43,415 nucleotides of DNA from a virus. The position numbers were made by a program, and so were the translations under genes. Numbering within the stretch: the first letter of the stretch is position 1; the number at the start of each line of letters is the position of its first letter. Where the stretch lies: positions 1 through 43,415 of IMG/VR virus record IMGVR_UViG_3300042556_000418; one strand, 5' to 3'. Positions 8,032 through 18,400 of the stretch are shown here, piece by piece. A model generated the notes under the pieces. That model did not search any database. It saw only the letters and a list, made by a program, of their open reading frames with translations, and had not been told where the DNA came from.

Positions 8032-8499
8032 TCATGGGGTTGGGGTTGGCAAATTCCTTATTCCAGAGTCGTAGACTCTAACACTCTTAAAAAGTGTTAA
8101 ATCAGTTACAAGTGTTCGATTTATTGATGCTATTTGTACTATTACTCTTACATTCTGTGTTCCATTTTTTAAAAACGAGTAATTCTGTGATCCAGATGTT
8201 CCAACATATGATGGCACTGCTCCATCAAATCCAGCAAAAACATCATATGTTGTCTGAGTTGATATTTGTCCAGTAGACCAATTTACAAATATAGTATTTC
8301 CAACAGCGTTAACGTCTCCTGGTGCAACAAGAACAGCATCTGAATTAGTAATAAATATTTTTGAGTACGCAGACTTTCTGTTTTTATCTTCTGAAACAAT
8401 TCTAAACCTAACAATTCTAGAGTTTCCTGATGATACCTTGCCTAGCAATTCTTGTTTAATAATAACATTTTTAATTCCTTTATCTGGCTGTGCTTGCAT
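8032..8499 (-). CDS. minor tail protein, beta-sandwich type
   Basis: A 155-residue probable tail component of unknown exact role. The segment IVRFRIVSEDKNRKSAYSKI (about 29-48) is typical of the fibronectin-III/Ig-like modules of phage tail proteins, and the rest is beta-rich with many Ser, Thr, Asn and Gly. The ATG at 8499 overlaps the previous stop as TAATG and has AGGTG upstream. It lies between the 460-residue tail protein and the lectin-like protein, so it probably belongs to the tail tip or fibres. No enzymatic motif is seen. Confidence 0.65.
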   Translation of the reverse strand: MQAQPDKGIKNVIIKQELLGKVSSGNSRIVRFRIVSEDKNRKSAYSKIFITNSDAVLVAPGDVNAVGNTIFVNWSTGQISTQTTYDVFAGFDGAVPSYVGTSGSQNYSFLKNGTQNVRVIVQIASINRTLVTDLTLFKSVRVYDSGIRNLPTPTP

Positions 8500-9881
8500 T
8501 ATGAAACACCTAAAGCAAATCTAAACTCAATATAGTTTGTTGTGTTTGCTGACTTTACAATTGGTCTCGATTCTACATTTTTAATTACAGAGTATCCAGT
8601 TAATCCATACAAAGAGTTTGTAGATGTAACGTTTTCCAATCTTACACCATCTAGGCAAACATAAAATAGATCTGAAGGAGATCCAGCCTCTGTGACACAT
8701 GAATATATTTTTACTACACTAGCCTCTTTCCAATCAAAATTATCTGACTTGTTTAAATCCTTAAGTGTTTTTGTTGCAACAATATATCTGCTTTGAGAAA
8801 AATCAAATGAATGATCTGCTGTTCCATCTGTGTATGATTCATTGTCAATATCTACTTCAAACCTTGCATACTCTTGTACAGAGTTTGTTCCAATATAAGA
8901 AAACTCTAAAAGTATTTTAACATTGTCTGGGACAGTCTCGGCATTACCTACTGTATTGACAATAGAAAACGCAAATCTTAGTTCATCTAGTGGGCTATTT
9001 TTTGTAAGGTTTACTGATGTTTCATTAAGTCTAATATATTTAGATCCAGAGCCAACCTCTATTTCTCCTAGTGAGTTTCTTGTGAGGGTAGAACTGTTTC
9101 CAACCATAGCAATAATATTGTTTAAGAATCTACATCTTTCATTTCTGTCTAGCCTTGTTTTATTAGTAAAAATTTTATTATCTGCATTTGTTTGAAACAC
9201 TGGATACGCTTGACTAATAATATTTGTTTCTACATCATTAACTAGAGCACCTGGTGAAACAAATGGTAAGGTAATGGGGCTTGGTGCAACAAGTGTGAAC
9301 TTGTTTGATTCTGGAACTGTTTGAATATTTTTATCTAACAAGTTAAAAACTGCTGGGGAAATACCAGATATCGATATTTTAGTTCCAACCGTAAGACCAT
9401 GGGGCGCATCCGTTGTGTATGTTATGGTTGCTCCTGCTGCAGTTGCATTAATTATATTAACTACACGATCATCTAATGGACCATAGACAATAGGAATTTC
9501 TCTGGCTGAAGATCCAACAGGCTGATAAAGCCAGTTGTCTGTGTCTGCAAAGGAAAATATATTTCTACTATCAAAAGATCCAGCAACTGGATTTGATGCA
9601 GCAGAGAATACGCCAACCTCTGTTATCTCATATCTTTCTTCTGTTGGTAGTTCTGCTGTTAAGACTATCTTATCAATACCGTTTTCGTTTACGAATCCTC
9701 TAGAAATAATCGGTACACGAAACATCTCAAAGTCTAAAGATTTTTTTAATGAGTAGTCTCCTAAGTCCCCATCAGAAGGCACTGGGTTGGGTCCACAGCC
9801 CACAGCAATGTGAGAGGCATATGATTGTGTCTGGCCAACAAGATACTTGGCTAAAAGATTCTTACCTATATTAGTTATCAT
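8499..9881 (-). CDS. minor tail / tail fibre protein
   Basis: A 460-residue probable tail-tip or fibre protein. It opens MITNIGKNLLAKYLVGQTQ with ASHIAVGCG soon after, and EERYEITEVGVFS lies near residue 80-93. These lines are typical of fibre N-terminal domains that dock fibres on baseplates (collar-fibre-like). The central part (about 125-215) has short Gly/Thr-rich strands. The C-terminal half contains a LamG-like sandwich pattern (EVDIDNESYTDGTADHSFDF). The ATG overlaps the previous stop (TAATG) with GGGAG upstream. A receptor-binding role is likely but the ligand is unknown. Confidence 0.7.
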   Translation of the reverse strand: MITNIGKNLLAKYLVGQTQSYASHIAVGCGPNPVPSDGDLGDYSLKKSLDFEMFRVPIISRGFVNENGIDKIVLTAELPTEERYEITEVGVFSAASNPVAGSFDSRNIFSFADTDNWLYQPVGSSAREIPIVYGPLDDRVVNIINATAAGATITYTTDAPHGLTVGTKISISGISPAVFNLLDKNIQTVPESNKFTLVAPSPITLPFVSPGALVNDVETNIISQAYPVFQTNADNKIFTNKTRLDRNERCRFLNNIIAMVGNSSTLTRNSLGEIEVGSGSKYIRLNETSVNLTKNSPLDELRFAFSIVNTVGNAETVPDNVKILLEFSYIGTNSVQEYARFEVDIDNESYTDGTADHSFDFSQSRYIVATKTLKDLNKSDNFDWKEASVVKIYSCVTEAGSPSDLFYVCLDGVRLENVTSTNSLYGLTGYSVIKNVESRPIVKSANTTNYIEFRFALGVS

Positions 9882-10468
9882 TAATTACTCCCATTGTATA
9901 TTGTATCACTAAAAACTTCTCCATCTGTGAGAACTTGAACCTCGACCTGCTCATTTTTTTTCATATTGATCAAATTAATAACTAAGTCTCCAGTTATTGG
10001 GTCAATATATACGGCCTTACAGTTTGGTGTCTTTATCCACTTAGTCTTATCTCTTTCAATGTAGCCTGGGTTATTTTCTGGTGGGGGTGGTGGAGTTATG
10101 TCATATCCTGTTCCACAAACTGGAAGACGATCAAAAATAGATAATGATAAAGACTTAAAATATGAGTCAGAAGATTGTAGTCTTAAAACATTGTTTGGAT
10201 TGTATTGTAGGTATAAATCTGTTAAGTTTTTAATTGGTGCGTAAATGACCTTTTGCCCATTAACTAAATCGTGTCTAGAGATAGTGGCAAGTTCATAGCC
10301 ACCTATATCTTCAAACACAAGATCTGTCATGTTGTCAGCCTCCATTTTTTCTTCATCAAAAAGAATTAAGTCTGGAGTTGCAATTTTTACAGAGGTATTG
10401 TCTATTTCTATTCTTGGTGTTGGAAGTGCTGCAGTGGCATCTCCTGATCCATAAATTGGGCTTGACAT
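9881..10468 (-). CDS. minor tail protein, unknown role
   Basis: A 195-residue protein between the hub and the fibre genes. The N-terminal half is acidic and irregular. A proline run (TPPPPPENNPG, about 129-139) separates two beta-rich parts, as a flexible linker would. The C-terminal segment (CKAVYIDPITGDLVINLINM) looks like a small beta-sandwich. The gene is joined to both neighbours by TAATG overlaps and has GAGG upstream. The location implies a tail-tip component that connects fibres to the hub. No family was recognised. Confidence 0.62.
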   Translation of the reverse strand: MSSPIYGSGDATAALPTPRIEIDNTSVKIATPDLILFDEEKMEADNMTDLVFEDIGGYELATISRHDLVNGQKVIYAPIKNLTDLYLQYNPNNVLRLQSSDSYFKSLSLSIFDRLPVCGTGYDITPPPPPENNPGYIERDKTKWIKTPNCKAVYIDPITGDLVINLINMKKNEQVEVQVLTDGEVFSDTIYNGSN

Positions 10469-13400
10469 TAGATTACCTCACTTAAAAATACTGTCATATC
10501 TGGGCCATCTGAACTTCTTGCAAACTCAATGTTATAAACAACAAATCTACTTTCTGGATTTGAGGCCATACTTATATCATTTTCCTTATAATCTAAACTT
10601 ACTATATCTCCAAGTTGGATTGTTGGTATTGCAAATATCTTAACACCAAGAGACCTTCTTGGCTTTGTTGTTTTTTCAACTATCCATTTCATTAAATTTG
10701 ATGCCTCATCTTGTGATTGAATATATGTAGTATCTAGTGAAAAATCTTTTTTGCCGTAGGTCATTCTGCTAAGTTTTATATCTTGATAATCCTGTTTAAA
10801 TTTAAAAGGATTTGAAATTAATTTATCTGCAACAAACTGCGGGTTTGACTCTGTGCTATTCTTTTTAAAATACTCATCAACTGTTAGATTATTATTAGAT
10901 TGCTGGGTAAAGGTAACTCCCTGAATTCTTAAATAGTTACCACCTGTCTCATCTAGGTTTAGCGTTGTGTCTGTTGCATTAAAAATTAAAAACTCTGCTC
11001 CATAAGATCCTGCTCTAAATCCAGATATTACATAGCCTTTCATCTTATTAAATGTTGGAGAAATTTTTGCAGTTAATGCTGGATAAGCCTTATCATATTT
11101 AAAATTAAAAGATGCTGCTTCTCTCATTATGCTTCCAAATTCTTCAAAATATATTTTATATTTTGGCGGTTCTGAAGAACCAATACCAGAAAGATATGTG
11201 TTTTGGATTAAACCACTCATGGCGTACTTTTTAAATGATTCGTTTACGTCTACTTCGTCGTCGCCAAAAACTGAATTAACTGGAGTGTCTAAGGCAAATG
11301 ATGTATTTTGAGAATAATTGTTTGACAGAGCATACACATTTTCAAACATTGCTCTTGATGAACCTCTAGCAAATAATGCAAGACTGTTGTATACTGGAAG
11401 AGGATCTGTATCATCTACTGTCTTTATAAGTTTTCCATTAATGTACAAATAGAATCTTCTCGTGCTTCCGATATCCTCATACTCAACTGCAAGATCGTAT
11501 ACTGTTGGATTTTCTTCTGCAAACATTCTTGATTGTCCAGTAAATCTTCCATCATCTACAGTAATTTTTCCAACAGCGTCGTACAAAAGAACTGGAACAG
11601 CGATTCCATTATTAGATTTTATTTTGTAAAAGAAGACATTGCTAACAGTTTCTCTATCTTCTGTTGACAAATTTTCTAGGCCAAGGGCAGCAATTTCAAA
11701 ATAGTAACCGACATTGGTAGAAGGATTTAGCATTACTGCTATTCCAGCAGACCCACCTGTAACATTGATGTTTTTGTCTGGTGTTGAACCATCTACAACG
11801 TAAAAATTAAATGCCCCGTTTGCAGTTTGTCCTGAGTCTTTACTGTTTTCTATTTTACCAATTATTCTTACTCTTGTTCCAAAATGCTTATACTTTGTAT
11901 CTGGTAAAGATTTATGCACATATGATATAAAGTTTTTTGGTCTTTGTGTTGTTTTAAAATTGGGACCATTTAAACAGAGTGCTGACGACTGAAGAGAGCC
12001 TGGTCTTGGCTGTGTGCTTGTTGTTATTTCACCACTCATTACCGTAGACATAAAGTTTTTAATTAATCCAGTTCTAGTAGATGTTCTTGCCAAAGCATCC
12101 GAAGAAAATCCATCTGGTGTAATTTTACCAGCAGCCTTGAGCAAGTTTATTTCTTGTTGTGTCGCACCTGGTGGAATTGTTATTTGGATATCTGCCGACT
12201 CTACATTTTTATCAAATAAAAATTCTGAAAGCATGTAGCATCCTTTAACATTTTCATCAGACTTCCAGTACTCAGATATGCCAGCAGAGTGAGCAACTAT
12301 CTGAGTTCCAAACTGTCCTCTTCCGTGCTTTACCACTGGACCATTTTTTAATTTTACGATGCCAGATATTTCCTCGTAGATTGGCTCAGAGTATATTCTA
12401 ACTAAGCCAGTGGGGTAGATCTTTCCATTAAATGGCAATTTAGAAAAATAGTTTTGATATTCTTCATTTGATGTAATCCAAGCATTTCCAAATCCAGTAA
12501 TATTGTACTGAACTGCATCATATCTTATAATCTCTCCTTGTGAATAAAAGTATCCGTTATATCTACCAATATTATACACAGCCTCACCAAAACTAAATGT
12601 ATTGTTTATAACTATATTATTTTTTACAGTTGGAACATCTGCTGAAAGATTAGAGTTTAAAGGTATCGCACTAAGGGAATATGCGGACTGTGTATTAGTT
12701 TCATTATTAATTGACTTTGTAAACTCTGTTCCAGAGACTTCCCACAATAGTGCAGGCTTATAGATATAGATTCTTTCATCATCTAATAGGCTTGCCTGTC
12801 TTGTAGTACCGATAGATCTTTGTATGTGTCTTGTTGTATAGTTAATCACTCCATCATTATAAACATTGTTTGCTTGTGCAGAAACAGAAATAATGTTTGC
12901 AATCTTAGCCTTATCAAGAGTCTTGTTTTTAATTTCTCTATCTTCAAACAAGTCGTTTGTTCCCTTTAGGGCAAACGTTGTAGGTCTTTGTTCTTTAGTC
13001 GGCATAATGTAGTCTTTACTCATCATTACAAAATTGTTATACTCATCAAAAAACATTGCTGTCTGTGTTGATATTGCTAAGTCTTGGAGAACTTGTGCAA
13101 CGCTTTTATCTGGTCCAACAAAGAAATATGGAATAATTATTTCTTTTTCATTTTCAACTCTTTTAAAGGTATAATTAGAAAAACCAATATGGTCTAACAA
13201 AAGAGACACTGCTGAACTAACAGAAACCTCTGTCATTAATATTTGTGGGGCAGTGATTGACTCTAGATACCAGTACATGTCTCTTAAAGAAAGAGATACT
13301 GTCTTTCCCATTAGGTCTTGTTTTGGAAATGATTCTGAGTACAATGTCTTAATTGGTACCCAGTAATCCCATCCATCAACATCAACAATGACTTCGTAAA

Positions 13401-14823
13401 ACTTTAACTGTGCATGTCTATTAATGTATTTTGATATAATGCTGCCCTTACCAGTATTAAAAGAGAAAGCGTTATTTTCATTAAATGCCTGGTCATGATC
13501 AAAAATATTAATAGTTCCATTTGAAGCGATTAACTGTCCTACTGGCAAACCAGTAATACCAAGATCTGAAGCACTTTTGTTAATTGAATAGTCAAGAGTT
13601 TTATCAGAGATGTTAAGAACAAGTCTTGGAGATATTTCTATAAGGTCAAATGTTGAGTCCTTTGTATTCATTGTGTCTACAACAATTCTAACTCCAGATA
13701 TAAACTCAAACTCTCTATACTGCTTCTTACCATCTAATGATTTTATGAATACGCTTGGAGATGTTGCATCTGTTACAAAGTTAGTTAGTCTATTGACTGT
13801 TTCATCTTGAATATACCAGCCATATTTTGGTGATATGATTGTATAATCTTCTCCATTCCAGATATGAAACTTTCCTAAATCATTTTCATTTTCTTTTATA
13901 AGATAGGCGTATCCAATTACGGACTTGTCAGGCAGTAAGGATATACTTGTATATATTTCCGCAAATACAAAGTTTGAAGTCCATTCATCAGGCACCATTA
14001 GTCCGTATGCAATTTCAACATATCCATCGCTTTTTATAATTGGAGTGCCATCTGATCTAGTTTTTGATGCGTCAAAAGACATAATGTTTTCCCAATTACC
14101 ATCTTTTAAAAATTGAATCTTCCATCTGCTAGGAACCTTCTTATTCAAATCTCCAAAAAATGGATCTGCAAATGAGCCAGTTGGAGAAGAAAATGGTCCT
14201 AAATTTTCTGTACCAGTGTGTGTTTGCATTTTTATTACAACTCTGTTAGTTGGCACTTGTTCTTTATATACAACAAAAGGACACGCATCTTCTATAGAGT
14301 TTTGAGAACCAGTAACCTTAGAGGCAATACCATATTCATTTCCAGACTCCGTTCTATAAGAAGTCCAGTACTTAAACTTATCATTTTTATCTGCCATGTA
14401 GTATCTTGGTCTGTCAGCCATAAATAGATTTGGGTGGTGTAGTTTTCCATTTTCAAAAAATACTGCTTTATTTATTCCAGATCTCGGCCTAAACTGATTA
14501 AAACATTCTTCTAAAGAATAAAGTGTCTTTAATTTTTCTTTCTTTGTTAAAAATGTTGTGGGTATGTCATTGTTATCAAATGTTCCATCTACAAGAACAT
14601 CTGCATCAGTTGCCCCTGTATAAAAATTTCCATCATCATTAATGTCAAAACTTGTAGGAAGGGATGAATATATAGAAGAAGAATCTGTTGGCCTATATCT
14701 ATAGTTACCAATATGTTTTATATTGGTTGGGATATTCATATTCCATTCTGCTGTAATTATTGACTTATTTCGTACCGTCGATGTAGTCTCTAAAAATGTT
14801 TGCAGGTCTTTGTCTTCAAACAT
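10468..14823 (-). CDS. tail hub / baseplate protein with LamG-like insertion
   Basis: A 1,451-residue probable central tail-tip (hub, Tal/gp27-like) protein. Residues about 485-610 (YWVPIKTLYSESFPKQD, then SVAQVLQDLAISTQTAMFFD) match the hub-fold pattern common in siphovirus tail tips. The last 90 residues (QDEASNLMKWIVEKTTKPRR, then IPTIQLGDIVSLDYKEND) match the typical hub C-terminal domain. Between them, about 975-1166, lies a concanavalin/LamG-like sandwich ending FYLYINGKLIKTVDD and ALFARGSSRAMFENVYAL, a likely glycan-binding module. The N-terminal 480 residues are beta-rich and include another sandwich-like part. No peptidase or lysozyme motif was seen. It starts as TAATG after the Dit-position gene with AGAGG upstream. 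Confidence 0.78.
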   Translation of the reverse strand: MFEDKDLQTFLETTSTVRNKSIITAEWNMNIPTNIKHIGNYRYRPTDSSSIYSSLPTSFDINDDGNFYTGATDADVLVDGTFDNNDIPTTFLTKKEKLKTLYSLEECFNQFRPRSGINKAVFFENGKLHHPNLFMADRPRYYMADKNDKFKYWTSYRTESGNEYGIASKVTGSQNSIEDACPFVVYKEQVPTNRVVIKMQTHTGTENLGPFSSPTGSFADPFFGDLNKKVPSRWKIQFLKDGNWENIMSFDASKTRSDGTPIIKSDGYVEIAYGLMVPDEWTSNFVFAEIYTSISLLPDKSVIGYAYLIKENENDLGKFHIWNGEDYTIISPKYGWYIQDETVNRLTNFVTDATSPSVFIKSLDGKKQYREFEFISGVRIVVDTMNTKDSTFDLIEISPRLVLNISDKTLDYSINKSASDLGITGLPVGQLIASNGTINIFDHDQAFNENNAFSFNTGKGSIISKYINRHAQLKFYEVIVDVDGWDYWVPIKTLYSESFPKQDLMGKTVSLSLRDMYWYLESITAPQILMTEVSVSSAVSLLLDHIGFSNYTFKRVENEKEIIIPYFFVGPDKSVAQVLQDLAISTQTAMFFDEYNNFVMMSKDYIMPTKEQRPTTFALKGTNDLFEDREIKNKTLDKAKIANIISVSAQANNVYNDGVINYTTRHIQRSIGTTRQASLLDDERIYIYKPALLWEVSGTEFTKSINNETNTQSAYSLSAIPLNSNLSADVPTVKNNIVINNTFSFGEAVYNIGRYNGYFYSQGEIIRYDAVQYNITGFGNAWITSNEEYQNYFSKLPFNGKIYPTGLVRIYSEPIYEEISGIVKLKNGPVVKHGRGQFGTQIVAHSAGISEYWKSDENVKGCYMLSEFLFDKNVESADIQITIPPGATQQEINLLKAAGKITPDGFSSDALARTSTRTGLIKNFMSTVMSGEITTSTQPRPGSLQSSALCLNGPNFKTTQRPKNFISYVHKSLPDTKYKHFGTRVRIIGKIENSKDSGQTANGAFNFYVVDGSTPDKNINVTGGSAGIAVMLNPSTNVGYYFEIAALGLENLSTEDRETVSNVFFYKIKSNNGIAVPVLLYDAVGKITVDDGRFTGQSRMFAEENPTVYDLAVEYEDIGSTRRFYLYINGKLIKTVDDTDPLPVYNSLALFARGSSRAMFENVYALSNNYSQNTSFALDTPVNSVFGDDEVDVNESFKKYAMSGLIQNTYLSGIGSSEPPKYKIYFEEFGSIMREAASFNFKYDKAYPALTAKISPTFNKMKGYVISGFRAGSYGAEFLIFNATDTTLNLDETGGNYLRIQGVTFTQQSNNNLTVDEYFKKNSTESNPQFVADKLISNPFKFKQDYQDIKLSRMTYGKKDFSLDTTYIQSQDEASNLMKWIVEKTTKPRRSLGVKIFAIPTIQLGDIVSLDYKENDISMASNPESRFVVYNIEFARSSDGPDMTVFLSEVI

Positions 14824-15467
14824 TATACCTCTTCCAGACTTATTGAGACATTCCAGAAATCAAAATTAGTTCCTCTTTTTTCAACAGAGTATGAAAAATC
14901 ACTAATAAACATTTCTATGAGTTGGTTGTATTGTGCAAGGTGATCGTAAGGCTCTGGTGTTCCTTTAAAAATACCTTTTCTATCGTATGCAAGAAATACC
15001 CAAAAAGATCCTTTATGAGAATCATACCACTCCAACATATCTGCTCCGCCTGCTCCGCCATCAGATGTGTAGGCCTTTCGTGGTGAAATTCCAGTAACAT
15101 CATCAAAGTTTGGAATGTCTGAGTGAGACCTAGATGGTATCATGTTCCAACTTGTGCTTAATGTAAGTTTATCTGCAATGTGATATGATCTCATTCGACC
15201 ATTGATCATTCTTTCACGCTTTTCAATTCTTTCTTCTGAGAACTCAAGTGGCTGCCTGTTGTCATCAGTAGTTAAAATAAATTGATCAAGCAGTGTCTGG
15301 TCTTCAACGTTTAGTGGATCTACTCCAACTTCATAACCATTTGGAACATACAAACCATCTTTAAGGGTTCCAGAGTTTTCAGACCACAGCATTCCGCTAG
15401 GTCTGTTATATTTTCTGCGACCCTGTATATATGTTACTCTGCGGTCAATCTCTTCTTCATCGGCCAT
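14823..15467 (-). CDS. distal tail (Dit-position) protein
   Basis: A 214-residue probable distal tail protein linking the tail tube to the hub. The assignment is mostly positional: it lies directly after the tape measure gene and before the hub, where Dit-like proteins are found. The sequence is consistent with a small structural protein (SYHIADKLTLSTSWNMIPSR; a Gly-rich turn SDGGAGGADM; beta-rich C-terminus NFDFWNVSISLEEV) but shows no diagnostic motif. The ATG at 15467 overlaps the tape measure stop by 11 nt, with GGGGAG 9 nt upstream. Confidence 0.6.
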   Translation of the reverse strand: MADEEEIDRRVTYIQGRRKYNRPSGMLWSENSGTLKDGLYVPNGYEVGVDPLNVEDQTLLDQFILTTDDNRQPLEFSEERIEKRERMINGRMRSYHIADKLTLSTSWNMIPSRSHSDIPNFDDVTGISPRKAYTSDGGAGGADMLEWYDSHKGSFWVFLAYDRKGIFKGTPEPYDHLAQYNQLIEMFISDFSYSVEKRGTNFDFWNVSISLEEV

Positions 15468-18400
15468 TTAACGACACTCCCCTAATTCTTCTATCATCAA
15501 CCCTCTTAATAGTTGACATTACTGCTTGAGCAATATCATTTGGATTTGCATCCGTCTTTGCATTAACAGTTAATGTATATGTATTATTATACACTGCTCC
15601 GCCAGTTGGCTGGCCACTATTGATTGACTTCATTGTATTTATACCGTGGGTTTCTACAGCATACTTGCTCATTATAAATTCTCCTGGAGTTAACATTGCT
15701 GGAACTGTATCTGTTCCTTTAGCAAAACTTCCAAGGGCAGTAGCAAAACCACCAAGGGAGAAATACTTAGGAATTAATCCACCCATTGATCTCTTGATTG
15801 GCCAGTTGCCAAATGCATTTGCTGCTGCTGCATTACCACCAAAGTTCTTTAGGTTCGCTGCATCTTTTGCTTTTTTGTCTGCTGCTGCTTTAGCGGCTCT
15901 GGCTGCCGCTTCCTTAACAGCCTTGTCTTGGGCAAGCATTCCTGGAGTTGGGGCCATGGCTTTTTGTACAGCAAGATCATTTTGCATTTTGTAGAATTGT
16001 TGTAGATGCTGTCCTGGAGTATTTCCAGCATTTTTTGTTACGTCTCTAACATTCATGTTTTGCTGGAATAGCATTTGATTCTTTTTATTATCTGCAGCAA
16101 TTCTAGCAAGTTCTTCTCTATGCAAGGCAGAACTAACAAACATTGGGTCATTTTTGTTTAGTTCACCTAGTGTTGGTTTTTTAACACACTTTCCATTTAC
16201 CAGTGTTTCTCCTGCTGCACATGTCTTTGCTCCTCCCTCCTTTTTTGTAACCTCTGCTTTTTTTATTGGAACACAATTTCCTTGAGCATTTTTTTCCTGA
16301 CCTTTAGGGCAGGTTTTGACTGTGTTTATTTTTCCAGGATCTTCTCCGCCTTCGCAAGTTCCATCGCACTGAATAAGCCCATTCATGTTCCAACCGCATC
16401 CCATGCCAGCGTTAGCGACGCAAGGTGTTGCACCACCTGGATCTGCAACTTTTGTTGCCACACAGTTTCCATTGCCATCGTCAGTGGTTCCATCTGGACA
16501 CTCATTTGTTCCTGCTGGAATAATTGGTTCTGGAATTGGTATACAGTCTTTTATTCCTTCGTCCCACATGAATCCAGGTGGGCACTGAGTTCTGTATGCT
16601 TCTTTAAGTCTAGGCATAACCTCTAGGGCATCTGCTATTGCTTTGTCTGCCACCTTATTATTAACTCTTGCCTCATCAATTGCATTCTGGTATTGCTCCC
16701 ATGTTCTTCTAACCTTGTCAAGTTCTTTTACTTGCTCTCTAAGGTCAACATTCTTTTTCCTTATGTTCTCTTGATTTGGCTCAATTTCTTTTTCTTCTAG
16801 ATTAAAAATAGTATCTTCTAGTTCTTTAATTCTTGTTTCGAGTTGTTTTCTGGTTTTGCCACCCTCTGTAACTTTTGAGAGTTCTCTTTCTCTAGACTTT
16901 TCTAATACATCTCTTTCTTTTGTAACCGCATCTGCTGCTGCCTGTGCCCTCATATCTTGAGCAGCCCTTGCTGCTGCTGCTATATCTCCAGATGTCAGCG
17001 CTTCGGCAAGAGATAGTTGTCCCTTTTGCTGAGCAGAGATTGCAGCATTTGCTTTTTCAACTTCATCTAAAGCCTTAATTCTTTCGTCATACTTTTCATT
17101 AATTTTTTCTTCTTGTTTTTCAATTTCTCTAAGCGCTGCTTCTTTGTCATCTTTTTCATACTCAGCCAAATCAATTTGATCTTGTGCTTTATCAATTTTA
17201 TTCTGAAAATCTTCTGTTTCTACTTCAAATTGTAAAGTTAACTTTTTCTCTTTAACATCTACTCGCTCCATTGCTGTAGCAAAGCCTTGATCAAAAATCT
17301 TTTGCATTCCTTCAATAGTATTCTTATCAAGATTTAACTGAATCTTTTCTTTTTCTAATGTTTTTCTAAGCACTCTTAAGAATTGTTCAAACCCAGCATC
17401 TCCTGGTTTAAATGATGCTAGATCAATTAACGCTTGCTTAAGAGCAGCACTGGACATTATTGCGTCCAGTTGTTCTTTTGTAAACTGGCCCATTAGTTCT
17501 GTTAACTTTTTTAAGATTTCAATTTCTCTATCTAGGCCTGTTTCTTCATTAGTCAATGCGTCAATGGCAGCATAATTTCTTTTTTCAGCAGTTGCTATTC
17601 TCCAGGCATCAGCAATTTCTTTTATCTGTCTATCATCTAAATTTTTATTTGCAATGGCTGCAGCAAAGGTTGCATCTGCAACTGCCTCTAGTGCAACAGA
17701 TCCTTCAATACCAGCAGCCCTAAGTCTATTTAGTGCTGTAACCTGATTTCCAATTTGCCTTGCCATCTTTTCTTGATCACTTACAAACTCTCCAAGTCTG
17801 ATTGAATCAAGGGCATCCTGAATGCTTTGAGCATCATCCTTTATTCCTGTGATATTCCCATTTGCATCAAAGTCAAAAAGTCTATCCTTGTATGTTTCAA
17901 ACTCTTCAGGAGTCATCCCAGTAATAAGGTCAATTAGGTTTTCTCCTGCTCCTAAATCTCTTAGATCATTTTCAATACCGCCAAATATGCTAACAGTTTT
18001 ATTTTTACCAAACAAGGTGTTTAGAGTTTTAAATGATGCTATCCATCCCTCTGTAAACTTAATTTGATTTTTTCTTACATTTTTTAGTTTCTTTACCAAA
18101 TCATCTAATGGTGATGATTCTATCTTGGCTTTTTCGTCCTTAGAGCCACCACCCTTACCCTTCATTAGATTATCCATCATGGTTTGTAATCCAATTATGT
18201 CTTTTACTTGCTCAAGAACATCTTCTTTTGCTGCTTTGCTTCCCTTGTCGGTAAACTTTCCAGTTTTAACATCAATTATAGTTGTAAGGACTCTTGTTAC
18301 GGCTTCTTCATGATTTCGTTTACGTAATCTAGGAGTCATGCTTTCAGCATAACTTCTTGCCCATTCCATTCTAGATTCTTTATTAGCAAATATAGTTGCA

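Noticed and set aside
15620-15994. 124-codon plus-strand open frame at the end of the tape measure gene
   Set aside because: It lies opposite the conserved MLTPGE-containing C-terminus and has no supporting signals.
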